A stretch of 64,000 nt of DNA from Gibbula magus (Eukaryota; Mollusca; Gastropoda; Trochida; Trochidae). Each line of letters starts with the position of its first letter. Position 1 is the first letter of the stretch. A program made the position numbers and the translations under genes. Positions 24,801 through 31,629 of this stretch are shown one piece after another. The notes under the pieces were generated by a model, which worked only from the letters and a program-made list of their open reading frames with translations, did not search any database and had not been told where the DNA came from. The stretch is taken from the NCBI GenBank assembly GCA_936450465.1, contig OW388293.1, forward strand, positions 46,225,040 through 46,289,039, in the 5' to 3' direction.

Positions 24801-25422
24801 GTATGCTGTAAAGAACAGTTCTACATGCAGTAAGGTTTGGGTGCAATGCTAAACTGAATTTCACCCATGGTTTGCTAGTTCCAACCGATGCTCGCAGGTT
24901 TCACCACAAAGCATAGCCACCATGGCGTTGCAGGCTTTCTCCCTGCAATAATACTAGCAGCTGTGATATAAGTGAAATACTCTTGAAAGTGGGGTTAAAC
25001 CCAACTCACCTCAGCTCACCTTTTCGTGAGATCACTTTATTGCGGTAAGAACAGTGTGCTACAGTGCCTTTAAAATGTGCACCTTTTTCTACAACCGTCG
25101 AATAGTTAGGTCTTTGACAAATAATGTCAGATATTAATGTAATATGCTGGAAAGAGCTTTTGGTTTTTGTGGGTACATGTAGCAAATTAACATGGACTGT
25201 AGAAAATGAGCATTCATTCTGCAGGAATAGTTTGTACATATTTTATTCAACATCAGTTGTCAAGCAACTACAAATCAATCATATTTCATTTCAGATATCA
25301 AGAATGGATTTAGAATGGCCACCCCTAAACGAGAATGGTCATGTTCCACTGAGACTGCACAACAAAGGCTAAACTGGATCAGTCTATTGGAGCAGGCAAC
25401 CAGAGGGGTGTTGGAACATTGA
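679..25422 (+). CDS. ECT2L: ECT2L-like Rho guanine nucleotide exchange factor (3' part of gene, 13 exons)
   Basis: Exons 679-861, 1256-1359, 1941-2030, 2391-2544, 2814-3019, 3519-3664, 3940-4008, 5006-5230, 6794-6950, 9100-9165, 9387-9478, 10656-10828 and 25295-25422 all have AG acceptors and GT donors and join in phase to 596 residues and a TGA stop. Residues about 258-445 read as a DH (RhoGEF) domain: an entry helix with EILTSEIEYNRML and the CR3-type motif MFLQPSRRISEYVTLL. Residues about 450-592 read as a PH domain (LGLYLFNDALVITRR, then a final helix with the usual Trp in QQRLNWISLLEQA). The family activates Rho GTPases by driving GDP release, at membrane or cortex. The tail motif EIPDSKYIKNGF and the short C-terminus after PH resemble ECT2L more than ECT2, from memory of the family. 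The N-terminal part (an F-box in ECT2L) is outside the window. The family call is firm; the ECT2L assignment is moderate. Confidence 0.75.
1256..1359 (+). CDS. ECT2L: RhoGEF gene exon
   Basis: The acceptor is TACTTCAG|GC and the donor AAT|GTGAGT. It starts in phase 1 and ends in phase 0. It encodes visible residues 61-95 (QVVFDALGQSNILGIRS, then TEVLCDGLKSLGVQDN). The domain is not recognised. Confidence 0.75.
1941..2030 (+). CDS. ECT2L: RhoGEF gene exon
   Basis: The acceptor is CTGCCTGCAG and the donor AAAG|GTGAGT; the exon is 90 bp, phase 0/0. It encodes residues 96-125. VEPLEYLGQYLLERAG resembles the helix of Dpy-30/RIIa-type docking domains. That resemblance is only a motif impression. 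Confidence 0.75.
2391..2544 (+). CDS. ECT2L: RhoGEF gene exon, Pro-rich then acidic coil
   Basis: The acceptor is TTTTACCTAG and the donor ACTG|GTATGT, phase 0 to 1. It encodes residues 126-176: a Pro/Arg-rich stretch (TRPAPPPRRQRTPPSPSP) followed by a Glu-rich segment ending in ERKELEEENT. This is probably a disordered linker with a short coiled coil ahead of the DH domain. Confidence 0.75.
2814..3019 (+). CDS. ECT2L: RhoGEF gene exon, pre-DH linker
   Basis: The acceptor is TATTTTTAAAG and the donor ACTG|GTAGGT, phase 1 to 0. It encodes residues 178-245, a charged, Ser/Thr-rich linker including MSLQSRQTLALNTQDLRSKF. Confidence 0.75.
3519..3664 (+). CDS. ECT2L: RhoGEF gene exon, start of DH domain
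   Basis: The acceptor is TCCTGTTCAG and the donor AACAG|GTGATG, phase 0 to 2. It encodes residues 246-293. AFEILTSEIEYNRMLRAV is the first conserved helix (CR1) of a Dbl-homology domain. Confidence 0.85.
3940..4008 (+). CDS. ECT2L: RhoGEF gene exon, DH domain
   Basis: The acceptor is TTTAATTCCAG and the donor AGCAG|GTAACA; 69 bp, phase 2/2. It encodes AILSSQNLHIIFTDIMAILS. The IIFTDIMAIL segment matches the DH region usually read as IF.N...I. Confidence 0.85.
4768..4895 (-). mobile_element. Retroposon 3' fragment
   Basis: The minus strand reads AACAAATTCCCTAACGGGCA, ATAAAGAATGATCTTATCTT and matches 58245-58385 for ~130 bp. An AATAAA and a short pentamer-like tail suggest the 3' end of a non-LTR element or SINE. 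Confidence 0.55.
5006..5230 (+). CDS. ECT2L: RhoGEF gene exon, DH domain core
   Basis: The acceptor is CTGACCCCAG and the donor TTGAC|GTGAGT, phase 2/2. It encodes residues 318-391, including CLGDLFVKFCLQLKAYTNFT and the segment FRAFLNRHERIPETKML that leads into the catalytic CR3 helix. Confidence 0.85.
5327..6471 (+). mobile_element. Helentron-like non-autonomous element, family A copy 1
   Basis: The left end is a palindrome, AGCAGCTCCAACTTAGTCGG followed by AGCTGCT. A complementary CGGAGCTGCT lies subterminally on the right, followed by a stem TTTGCGG-TGTC-CCGCAAA and an end CTAGT 12 nt beyond it. The interior holds two ~430-bp modules dense in AAGGTCAAAGGTCAAGGTCA. Flanks are T-rich and show no clear target duplication. 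The plan fits Helitron/Helentron-derived elements (CTRRT end, 3' hairpin); the class is inference. It sits in the intron before exon 6794. Confidence 0.7.
6529..6712 (+). mobile_element. tRNA-derived SINE, diverged copy
   Basis: It is recognisable by GGCAGGATAGGGTAGTAGTT, CAAGAGGTTCCAGCAA, CTGCAGAGAACATC and AATGCATAGCCACAG in the order seen in the other copies, with internal deletions. Confidence 0.55.
6794..6950 (+). CDS. ECT2L: RhoGEF gene exon, DH CR3 helix
   Basis: The acceptor is TGCTTCACAG and the donor GGGAG|GTGGGA (weaker than the others), phase 2 to 0. It encodes residues 393-444. LQEMFLQPSRRISEYVTLL is the signature DH helix, with PSRRI where most family members have PVQRI. Confidence 0.85.
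7440..8565 (+). repeat. ~151-bp tandem array with a 454-bp higher-order repeat
   Basis: Eight units are marked by AAAGTCTTCAAATTTGG and GACACCAGTCGATTTTGG. Units 2-4 (from about 7579) are repeated almost exactly as units 5-7 (from about 8033), 454 bp on. Each unit has GGTGACCTTTACC or TGACCTTGACC. A GTACGTACGTAC tract precedes the array. It may be the interior of a transposable element related to the families above. It lies in the intron before exon 9100. Confidence 0.8.
8790..9085 (+). mobile_element. tRNA-derived SINE
   Basis: It has the head GGGGCAGGATAGTGAAGAGG and B-box-like AAGAGGTCCGGGGTTTCTGC, then the family body through ATACTCTTGAAAG-like sequence. It lies just upstream of exon 9100-9165. 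Confidence 0.8.
9100..9165 (+). CDS. ECT2L: RhoGEF gene exon, DH-PH linker
   Basis: The acceptor is TTGTCCACAG and the donor TGTCCG|GTAAGT; 66 bp, phase 0/0. It encodes CKLRVRRERELFTLQRRIVN plus CP, a basic linker between the DH and PH domains. Confidence 0.8.
9387..9478 (+). CDS. ECT2L: RhoGEF gene exon with duplicated donor edge
   Basis: The acceptor is GTTTGACAG and the donor TACAG|GTGAGT, phase 0 to 2. It encodes residues 467-496 (ALLEANRYLIKHQDTALLKP, then PEESSVVPEY), the first strands of the PH domain. Its last ~35 bp and donor are repeated eleven more times immediately downstream. Only the first copy joins the full exon. Confidence 0.8.
9443..10371 (+). repeat. 81-bp tandem array duplicating an exon end and donor
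   Basis: Twelve exon/intron junctions with GTGAGT-type donors start at 9479, 9560, 9641, 9722, 9803, 9884, 9965, 10046 (GTTAGT), 10123, 10202, 10281 and 10362. The period is 81 bp, shrinking to 77-79 near the right end. Each unit contains the last ~35 bp of exon 9387-9478, about 20 bp of intron and a piece matching the SINE head (GGGGCGGGATAG..AGTGGTTA). Retention of one unit puts a TGA in frame, directly at the donor. Confidence 0.9.
10656..10828 (+). CDS. ECT2L: RhoGEF gene exon, PH domain strands
   Basis: The acceptor is CATTTGCCAG and the donor TAAGT|GTGAGT, phase 2 to 1. It encodes residues 498-554, including LGLYLFNDALVITRR, typical PH-domain beta strands. A SINE begins 28 bp past the donor. 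Confidence 0.85.
10856..11145 (+). mobile_element. tRNA-derived SINE next to a splice donor
   Basis: The head GGGGCGGGATAGCGCAGTGG carries the A box, and GGTCCGGGGTATGAATCTCA the B box. The body includes GTTCTACATGCAGTAAGG and AATACTAGCAGCCATGATAT. It starts 28 bp after the donor of exon 10656-10828. Confidence 0.85.
11562..11775 (-). mobile_element. tRNA-derived SINE, second family, minus strand
   Basis: On the minus strand it reads GTGGTGTAGTGGTAAGCATG (A box) and AGATTCAAATCCCGGTGG (B box), then a body ending near GGGTACCCGAACGCGG. This family differs from the GGGCGGGATAG SINE. Confidence 0.75.
12461..12775 (+). mobile_element. TTAA-type MITE, GTAGCACG family, diverged copy
   Basis: TTAATGGCATGTAGCACG starts the element. 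The interior ACATGGTTAAGCCATGCGAT and TTCACATTAAAATGGCTGCT is shared with 13669, 24315 and others. The right terminus is unclear. Confidence 0.6.
13669..13950 (+). mobile_element. TTAA-type MITE, GTAGCACG family, diverged copy
   Basis: It begins TTAAAGGAACCATAGCACGT. The interior GGTTAAGCCATGCGAGTCCA and CACATTAAAATGGCCGCTCG matches the 12461 copy almost throughout. Confidence 0.6.
14009..14098 (+). repeat. GTGAGTGAG / AACGTCGCTTC dispersed repeat
   Basis: GAGTGAGTGAGTTATTGTTT followed by AACGTCGCTTCGAC and CAGCCATTAGCGG. It matches the minus-strand copy at 16905-16985. This short dispersed repeat is common in molluscan DNA. Confidence 0.6.
14785..15214 (+). mobile_element. TTAA-type MITE, second family
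   Basis: TTAA flanks at 14781-14784 and 15215-15218. The ends AAGGAAGGTTCTATCGGGG and complement of CGACAATAGAACTTTCCCT form imperfect terminal repeats. The element recurs at 48751-49069. It is non-coding. Confidence 0.7.
16905..16985 (-). repeat. GTGAGTGAG dispersed repeat, inverted copy
   Basis: The minus strand reads GTGATTGAGTGAGTGATTGT, ACACCGCTTCGGC and CAGCCATTAGCGG, parallel to 14009-14098. Confidence 0.6.
16997..17280 (+). mobile_element. tRNA-derived SINE
   Basis: It has the head GGGGCGAGATAGTGTTTGAG, the B box GAGGTTCGAATCCTGCCA and the family body to TACTCTTGAAAGCAGTG. The A box is damaged. Confidence 0.8.
17387..18831 (+). mobile_element. Helentron-like element, family C copy 1
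   Basis: It begins AGCTCATCAGGCCTGAAAGG and ends with the complementary CCTGATGAGCT, the hairpin AGAGCC-CAT-GGCTCT and a T run. The interior is a GTCCGTCCATCC tract and eight or so diverged ~150-170-bp units (AGAGAGCTGAAAAGTTGTG ... CCAATGGGGATTCTAAATTG). It lies in the 14.5-kb last intron of the RhoGEF gene. Confidence 0.7.
19262..19480 (+). mobile_element. Family C fragment (right end)
   Basis: It contains CTTGGCCAATGGGGATTATA, GGTGACCC..GGGGTCACA and the end CTGATGAGCTGCAGACCCA with ATGGCTCT. The left part is missing or too diverged to follow. Confidence 0.55.
22064..22535 (+). mobile_element. tRNA-derived SINE interrupted by a 143-bp insertion
   Basis: The head has CATAGTGTAGTGGTTAGCCT (A box) and GGGTTCGAATCCCGCCAG (B box). 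After CTTTGTCTGCTGT the family sequence breaks at 22159 and resumes at 22302 with the same 13 bp. The body ends TACTCTTGAAAGCGGCCTTA. Confidence 0.85.
22159..22301 (+). mobile_element. 143-bp retroposed insert inside a SINE
   Basis: It is bounded by a perfect 13-bp target duplication CTTTGTCTGCTGT (22146-22158 and 22302-22314). The insert ends in the A-rich AAATAAACAAACAAT, as expected for a retroposed transcript tail. Its source is not recognised. Confidence 0.75.
22735..22850 (+). repeat. Inverted repeat, ~35-bp arms
   Basis: CCAAATGTTTGTAGTTAAAA..TATTAGAC is mirrored by GTCTAATACCCGAAACTTGT..ACAAACATTC. CATCAGTCTGATTAAG lies in the loop. Confidence 0.6.
23840..24115 (-). repeat. Dispersed foldback repeat, related to 44376-44735
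   Basis: It shares GTTTAATAACATATTTCTGA, GAAGATATCGCCGTTTAATA and CATTGTGTAATAA-type blocks with the 44-kb copy, partly in reverse order. Confidence 0.5.
24315..25073 (-). mobile_element. TTAA-type MITE interrupted by a SINE
   Basis: The ends are AAAGGTGCTGTAGCACAGTT at the left and GTGTGCTACAGTGCCTTTAA at the right, which are complementary. The interior is the reverse complement of the 12461/13669 copies. SINE 24724-25020 splits it. Confidence 0.7.
24724..25020 (+). mobile_element. tRNA-derived SINE inside a MITE
   Basis: The head is GGGGCACAGTGATTAGCACG, the body is that of the family, and the tail is CTCACCTCAGCTCACC. Near-duplicated TTTTTGTGTGAG (24712-24723) and TTTTCGTGAG (25021-25030) are the target duplication. 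The related MITE copy at 12461 shows the uninterrupted site. Confidence 0.85.
25295..25422 (+). CDS. ECT2L: RhoGEF gene last exon, PH C-terminal helix and stop
   Basis: The acceptor is CATTTCATTTCAG. Phase 1 continues exactly from 10828 to give DSKYIKNGFRMATPKREW, then TETAQQRLNWISLLEQATRG and a TGA at 25420-25422. The helix with the conserved Trp closes the PH fold, which confirms that this remote exon belongs to the gene. No AATAAA lies close by; a candidate at 25807-25812 is inside a hAT-like insertion. Confidence 0.85.
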
Positions 25423-25687
25423 TGTCCCATCTTCTACTGTTTGTGTAAGTGAATTCTCTCCTTTGCAGTCCTTATATATCATTATCGTTTTAAACTCGTC
25501 GGTGGAAAATAAGAGAAAACATGGCTCCATGAAGGAACCCTCATCTTATTTATCATTGTGTTTCTTTTTTAAAAATATTTTTTGTCAAATTCATAATGTG
25601 AGCTCCTATTCATAATAAGTATTTATCTAAGTTTAGGTTTTTCATTTATATTTTTTTTTAAATCTTTGTGTTGTGTTGCTATACATG

Positions 25688-26027
25688 CAGGGCTGCCTAC
25701 TTGTACACTTTTAGAGTATTTTGTACACTTTACAGTCCTAAAATAGGATTGTACACCAATGTTGCAAATTGTACACCTCTTCTGTGGAATTTTTAAAAAA
25801 TCATTTAATAAATATTGGTTAGTAGTAATGGAGTTTTGCACTGTTTCATGATAACTAAGTCCCATTAAACAAAGTCAGACAATGATTATTGTTGTCAAAC
25901 CAGAGGAGGATATCTTGGAACTAACAGTATCTTACGAACTTCATCAATTTGTACACCTAAAAATGACAAAATACTCCAAAATTCCTATGTATCTACACTT
26001 GACTTGAAAGGAGGGTAGGCAGCTCTG
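25688..26027 (+). mobile_element. hAT-like MITE just downstream of the RhoGEF stop
   Basis: The ends CAGGGCTGCCTAC and GTAGGCAGCTCTG are complementary over 13 bp with one mismatch. TACATG directly flanks both sides (25682-25687 and 26028-26033). CAGGG-type ends fit hAT, though hAT normally duplicates 8 bp. Confidence 0.6.
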
Positions 26028-26040
26028 TACATGTTGATTT

Positions 26041-26300
26041 AGCGCGAAGCGGTGGTTATGATATTTGGCAGAATATGTATATCTGCATGTTCGTAGGAAA
26101 TGGAATAACTCAAGAACTATTCACTGGGTTCTTTTTATATTTTGGCAATATAGGTTCATCATAGAGTATATGTAATGTACGCAGAGAGTTATGTGACCTT
26201 GAGACCTTGACAGAGATTGTCATTTTACCCTTTCCAGCTAATATCTCAAAAACTGTTCACTGGATCCTCATTAATTCATTGTTTTTTTCCTAAGGCACGA
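26041..26300 (+). repeat. Dispersed repeat, family D copy 1
   Basis: GAAATGGAATAACTCAAGAA, TATTCACTGGGTTCTTTT and TTTTACCC..AACTGTTCACTGGATCC are shared with 40930-41450. Confidence 0.5.
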
Positions 26301-27860
26301 GATTGTGTCAAAATTGATGTTATCCAAAAGTGGAATAGTAGCAATGAAGAAGATGTGATTTAAAACCACTTTGGGAAAAAACTTGTTTCATATTTCTCCT
26401 ATGTAAAAGTATCATTTGTCTGACAACCATCATATTAATTCTCCTTTGATGTCATTAACAATTCATCTTTCACATCACTGATGAAGCAGACAGTTTAAAG
26501 ACTATTTTAACATGATTTAAATGGATTAGAATGGTCAAAAATAATTACTCTCAAAGTGACCCATATGGCTTTAACGAAACTTGGGCAAATTATACAAACA
26601 TTCACACTTGTTTTGTTTTCTCCCCGGTTGATCAAAATTGAATCTGCTAAAAACATACCATAAAATCAAGATCAGAAGAATGCTACACTCCTTCGCAATT
26701 TTTGTCCGTTTTATTGGGAACAAAAATTTCATTTCAGTTAATACATTTATTGGCTCTTCATATAATCAAATAAGTTTGGACCTAGCTCTTGTGTTTAAGA
26801 TCTCACACTTAAACTGCTGGATGAAATAAAGTTAAACTATTCTGGGTTGGCAATTTACAGGAACCACGATTCGTAAATATAAGGAATCTTGGAAAATGTC
26901 AAGGCCCACATATGTTAGCATAAAGGTGGAATTGGTGGATATGAAATCCTATTAAATTCTTTGACAACTGGTCCTTATTTCAAAATACTATTTGTATTAC
27001 TGCTATTGATCCTGTGACATATGTTGTGTGACTTACATAGTATATATTTACATGTTGCATTTACGATTTGTGTTGTGAAATCATGTGATAAAATCAGACA
27101 ACAAGCGCCAACAAATGTTAACACGGTACATAAATATTGCCTCAAACTCATTTAAATTTTATATTATGTACATAAATACGTTCTTGTTGAAAATATTAGT
27201 GAAGATGGTGAATTCCTGCAATGGAGTTCAGCACAAAACAGTTCAAGTATACGTATAAATTAGTTTTTAAAACTTTTGTGATGATTATGATAGTGGCCTT
27301 ATTTAAATTTATCTTATTTAAGAAATACACACAAACAATAAATTATTTCTCTTGTGTGTCTTAACAGTTACCATATTGATTATGAATCTTCTTGCCACGT
27401 AAAACTATAACATCAAAGACTTGATCAATTCCCAATAGTAAAATGTGACATTTAAGACCCCGTCATCCCACAGTTTTATTTTGGTGTTGTTTGATCTGCA
27501 ATAAACCTTTTCTTGTTGTAGTTAGATTTTGTATTTATAAGAGGGGGAGAGAATCATTGCACAAGATATTGCAATTTTTCATATGTGAGAAATATATATA
27601 AGTGTTTGTTTCCTCTTCTCCAGAAGCTATTTGAAGGTACAGGAAGTATTTACTCGCTGTTTGAACAAATATTGACATTTTGAAATGAAAATTATTTGGA
27701 TGGTTTTCAACTGGTCCTTCGCTCAATGCCATAAAACTGTTTTAACCTTTCTGTTATTTTTCATATATTTTTAAATATTATTGAACTTTAGTTAAGATAA
27801 TGACAATGACAAATTTGAAAGTAAATAGTGTTATAGTTAGTTTTTAAGAAACTATTTTTT
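26300..27860. other. AT-rich spacer without a recognised gene
   Basis: Short open frames only, with no splice-bounded coding signal and no repeat ends recognised. Confidence 0.5.
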
Positions 27861-27863
27861 TAT

Positions 27864-28250
27864 TAGCTCATCTCGACTGATGGGCTTATGGCATGGCATT
27901 GTGTCCAGCGTCTGGCCATCCGTCTTTAAACTTCTCGAATTTTCATCTTCTTCACCAGAACCACTTGGTCTAGGAAGCTGAAATTTTGTGTACAGACTCA
28001 TTGGCCAATGGGGATTCTAAATTGTAAAATTGGTGGGGTCACAGGGGTCACAACCTTAAATACCTATTTTCATCATTTTCTCCAGTTCCAAAAGGTCTCG
28101 AGAGCTGAAAAGTTGTGTGCAGACTCCTTTGCCCAATGGGGATTCTAAATTGTGGATTTGGTAAATGTTTTACTTGAGATAACTTAGATATTCAATCTTA
28201 GATAATAAAACAATGAAGTCCTGATGAGCTACAGAGCCCATGGCTCTAAT
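27864..28250 (+). mobile_element. Helentron-like element, family C copy 2 (short)
   Basis: It has the same left start (AGCTCATC) and right end (CTGATGAGCTACAGAGCCCA, TGGCTCT) as 17387-18831, but only two interior units. It is flanked by T runs. Confidence 0.7.
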
Positions 28251-28623
28251 TTTTTTAGAGTTTATTAGATTGTTGGTGTAACTGTTCAAAATTCAAAATA
28301 TCGCCTCCGGTACTATTTTTGTGTTCAAATTTGGTAACCCCCGATCAACAAACTTTGCATGGAAATGATATTTTCCGAGCAGAATTTAAAAACTATGGGA
28401 TTGTTAAAAAAAACATGGTGTGTGGAACAATCATCATGTGTAGATGTGCCTTTTAGGGTATTTGTTCCATTATTTTGTTTTTTGTTTGTTTCCATGAAAT
28501 CAAAAACTCTGAACTTTTTCCACATTTGCTGGGGATATACCCGACTGTCTTCTAAAATCTTAAAAAAGTATCCATTTATTCAATGTTATTGTCAATGTAT
28601 TGTTCATTTAGTAAAGGATTTAT

Positions 28624-30708
28624 TAGCAGCTCCGACTAAGTCGGAGCTGCTATCAGTTTTTGTGCAGTTTCCATCGCCGCCGCCGCGTTTTGTATTCGCT
28701 ATAACTTTTTATCCCACCGGTATGTAATACCGTGGGATATAGTCATCGCCCCGTCCGTCTGTCCGTCCGTCCGTCTGTCCGTCTGTCCGTCCGTAATCAT
28801 TTCGTTTCCGGAGCAGAACTCGAAAACCATTCATGATATCTTTCTGAAACTTTACATGTGTATTACCCACCAACTGAAGTGGTGCCTTTTGATATTTTCA
28901 GATTTCTGAAATTTTTTTTTTTTTTCGTTTCCATAGAAACATGTTGAAGTTGGACTTTGTTCAGAGACAGGTTTGTTTCCGGAGCACAGCTCCAAAACCG
29001 TTCATCATATCTTCCTGAAACTTTGCATGTGAATTACCCACTAACTGAAGTGGTGCCTTTTGATATTTTCAGATTTCTGAAAATTTTATTTTTTTTCGTT
29101 TCCATAGAAACATGTTGAAGTTGGACTTTGTTCAGAGACAGGTTCGTTTCCGGAGCACAGCTCCAAAACCATTCATCATATCTTCCTGAAACTTTGCATG
29201 TGTATTACCCACTAACTGAAGTGGTGCCTTTTGATATTTTCAGATTTCTGAAATTTTTTGTTTTTTTCGTTTCCATAGAAACATGTTGAAGTTGGACTTT
29301 GTTCAGAGACAGGTTCGTTTCCGGAGCACAGCTCCAAAACCGTTCATCATATCTTCCTGAAACTTTGCATGTGTATTACCCATTGACTGAAGTGGTGCCT
29401 TTTGATATTATCCGATTTTTTTCTGAAAAATTAAATTTTTTCTGTTTCCATAGAAACATGACAGGGATGTTGGTTGTTGTTGATTTTGACTGCTTCGTGA
29501 GCAGAAGCCAAAACCCTTAACATTCCTGAAACTCTGTAATACCCAGTAACTGAAGTACGGTAGTAGATACACAAGTATCTGTAAAAGATGTGTTTTACAA
29601 ATTTTGTGGAACCGGTGGGATATGTCATCTTCTGATGACTCTTGTTTCCTATTAGGTTTTGAGAACTCATATACATAACTTCTTACTTATACCCCTGGGG
29701 AATTTTTTGGACATGTTCACATTCAAGGTCAAAGGTCAAGGTCACGAGTTCTGAAATCGCTAAAAAAATCCTTGTAAACACGATAACCTGAAAAATATTT
29801 GTGCTATCAGGCTCTTCTTTGGTGTATATCAACTATGGAGAAAGGCCAAGATTTGAAAAGGTTTTCGCTAACATCCGTCAAAGGTCAAGGTCATAGCGAG
29901 GTCACAACCTAAGCATGTTTTTGCGAAATTGTCTTATTTCAACTATTAACACTTTAAATCATTACATGATTGTGATACACAATGAAAAGTTATCACTGAT
30001 TGTGTGACCTTGAATTTTAAAGGGCAAGGTCACGAGATATTGTCATGCTGACCAGTTCTGAAATCACTAAGTAACTTTTCCATTAAGATATTAACACCTC
30101 ATATAGATAGCTTAATTTCTTTCTTATACACCTGGTGAATGATTTTGACATGTTCACATTCAAGGTCAAAGGTCAAGGTCATGAGTTCTGAAATCACTAC
30201 AACAATCCTTGTAAACATGATAACTTCAAACTTGTTTGTGCTATTAGGCTCTTATTTGGTGTATATGAACTATGGAGAGAGGCCAAGATTTGAAAACATT
30301 TTCGCTAAAATCTGTCAAAGGTCAAGGTCGCAGTGAGGTCAAAACTTAAGCATGCTTTTGTGAATATGCCGTATTTTAACTATGAACACTTTGAGTCATT
30401 GCATGATTATTATACACGATGAAAAGTGATCATTGATGGTGTGACTTTGAAGGTCAAAGGTCAAGGTCATGAGATATTGGTTAAGGCCACGTTAATCCTT
30501 TGATCAAATTTTAAAAGAAGAAATAGGTTTTAAGAACAAACTTGTGAAAAGTGACCCCAGTGATGATTAGTAATAAATCGAATAATGAACAAACTTTTGT
30601 TAAAAAGAATTGCCATTGATGCTGACGAGAAGGCGGTACAGGGAAAGGCGAGACCCTAAGTTTCGGAGCTGCTCTGCTTTTGCGGTGTCCCGCAAACGCT
30701 AATCTAGT
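28624..30708 (+). mobile_element. Helentron-like element, family A copy 2, interrupted
   Basis: It has the same termini as 5327-6471: the palindrome GCAGCTCCGAC/GTCGGAGCTGC at the left, and CGGAGCTGCT, the GCGG/CCGC hairpin and CTAGT at the right. It is split by a second element at 28711-29645. Family A sequence resumes at TTCCTATTAGG. Confidence 0.75.
28711..29645 (+). mobile_element. Helentron-like element, family B, nested in family A
   Basis: The left end is a palindrome starting ATCCCACCGGTAT. The right end has CCGGTGGGAT, then the hairpin GTCATC-TTCT-GATGAC, then a 5-6-nt tail. The body is four to five ~170-bp units (TTCGTTTCCGGAGCACAGCT ... TTTCCATAGAAACATG) after a GTCCGTCTGTCCGTCC tract. 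The empty site is readable in copy 1 (AACTTTTTTCCT), so insertion was inside a T run. Confidence 0.75.
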
Positions 30709-30711
30709 TAT

Positions 30712-31253
30712 AATTGGGTTTTTTTAATCCGAAAGATAATCTTTCTTCTGCTGCGAGAATTACCAAGAGGTGTGCACTTGACTGACAGAAATGAAAAATA
30801 CATATTATAGACAGAAATTAATAACTAGAATAACAGTATTAATTTTAACAGATGTTATACTGGGTGACACGAGATCGAAAGCCCTCCTATACACACTGTC
30901 TACAACTAGTCTTTTCATTTGGAAAGGTTATTAACATTGCAAGTATTGATCCTGTCACATATGTTCTGAAAGTTATCAAGTATACATGTTGAAATATAGC
31001 TTTGTGTTGCGAAATCTTGCAAGGGAGATAAAAATAGACAAATATCAACTACAAATGATGTAAATGTGGTCTAAAGATAATTTCACTTTAATGGTGTGAA
31101 CATACATATACATATATTTGCATTGTTACATATTATTCATTTACGTTAGTTAAATATTCAAATGGACATAAACTAAAATATATTATAAGAGACAATATGT
31201 TATGGATGACAACTTGTATTCACATTGTTTCTGGGCTACTTCTTGCCCCTTCT
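30712..31253. other. AT-rich spacer
   Basis: No gene or repeat was recognised between family A copy 2 and the SINE at 31268. Confidence 0.5.
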
Positions 31254-31267
31254 TCAGTTGAATACAA

Positions 31268-31614
31268 GGGTGCGGGATAGCGCGTTAGCTTGTTCGACTT
31301 CGGATTAAGTGGTCCGGGTTTCCATTCCTGCCAGAGTCTGGGTAGCTTTGTCAACTGTAGAGAACTGTTTCACATGCAGTATGTTTGGGTGCAATGCTAC
31401 GCTGAATGTCAGTGTGGTACCACCCATGGTTCTCTAGTTCCAGCCAATGTTCACAGGTTTCACCACAATGCATAGTCACTGTGGTGTTGCGGGCTCACCT
31501 CACCTCACCTCACCTCACCTCACCTCACCTCACCTCACCTCACCTCACCTCACCTCACCTCACCTCACCTCACCCCACCCCGCCCCACCTCACCTCACCT
31601 CACCTCACCTCACC
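31268..31614 (+). mobile_element. tRNA-derived SINE with an expanded (CCTCA)n tail
   Basis: The head is GGGTGCGGGATAGCGCGTTA and the body stops early at GTTGCGGGCT. A CTCAC/CCTCA pentamer tract (31496-31614) replaces the usual 3' end. A 14-bp target duplication TCAGTTGAATACAA (31254-31267) recurs with one change at 31615-31628. Confidence 0.85.
31496..31614 (+). repeat. (CCTCA)n microsatellite
   Basis: About 23 pentamers, interrupted once by CCCCACCCCGCCC near 31573-31587. It is the expanded tail of SINE 31268. Confidence 0.9.
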
Positions 31615-31629
31615 TCAGTTGGATACAAA

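Larger units (their letters stand above)
10829..25294 (+). other. 14.5-kb last intron of the RhoGEF gene
   Basis: It is bounded by GTGAGT and TTTCATTTCAG. It contains the SINEs, MITEs and family C elements listed separately. Stretches 11145-11560, 11776-12460, 15220-16900, 19480-22060 and 22850-23840 show AT-rich DNA without a gene or a repeat I can define. Confidence 0.8.
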
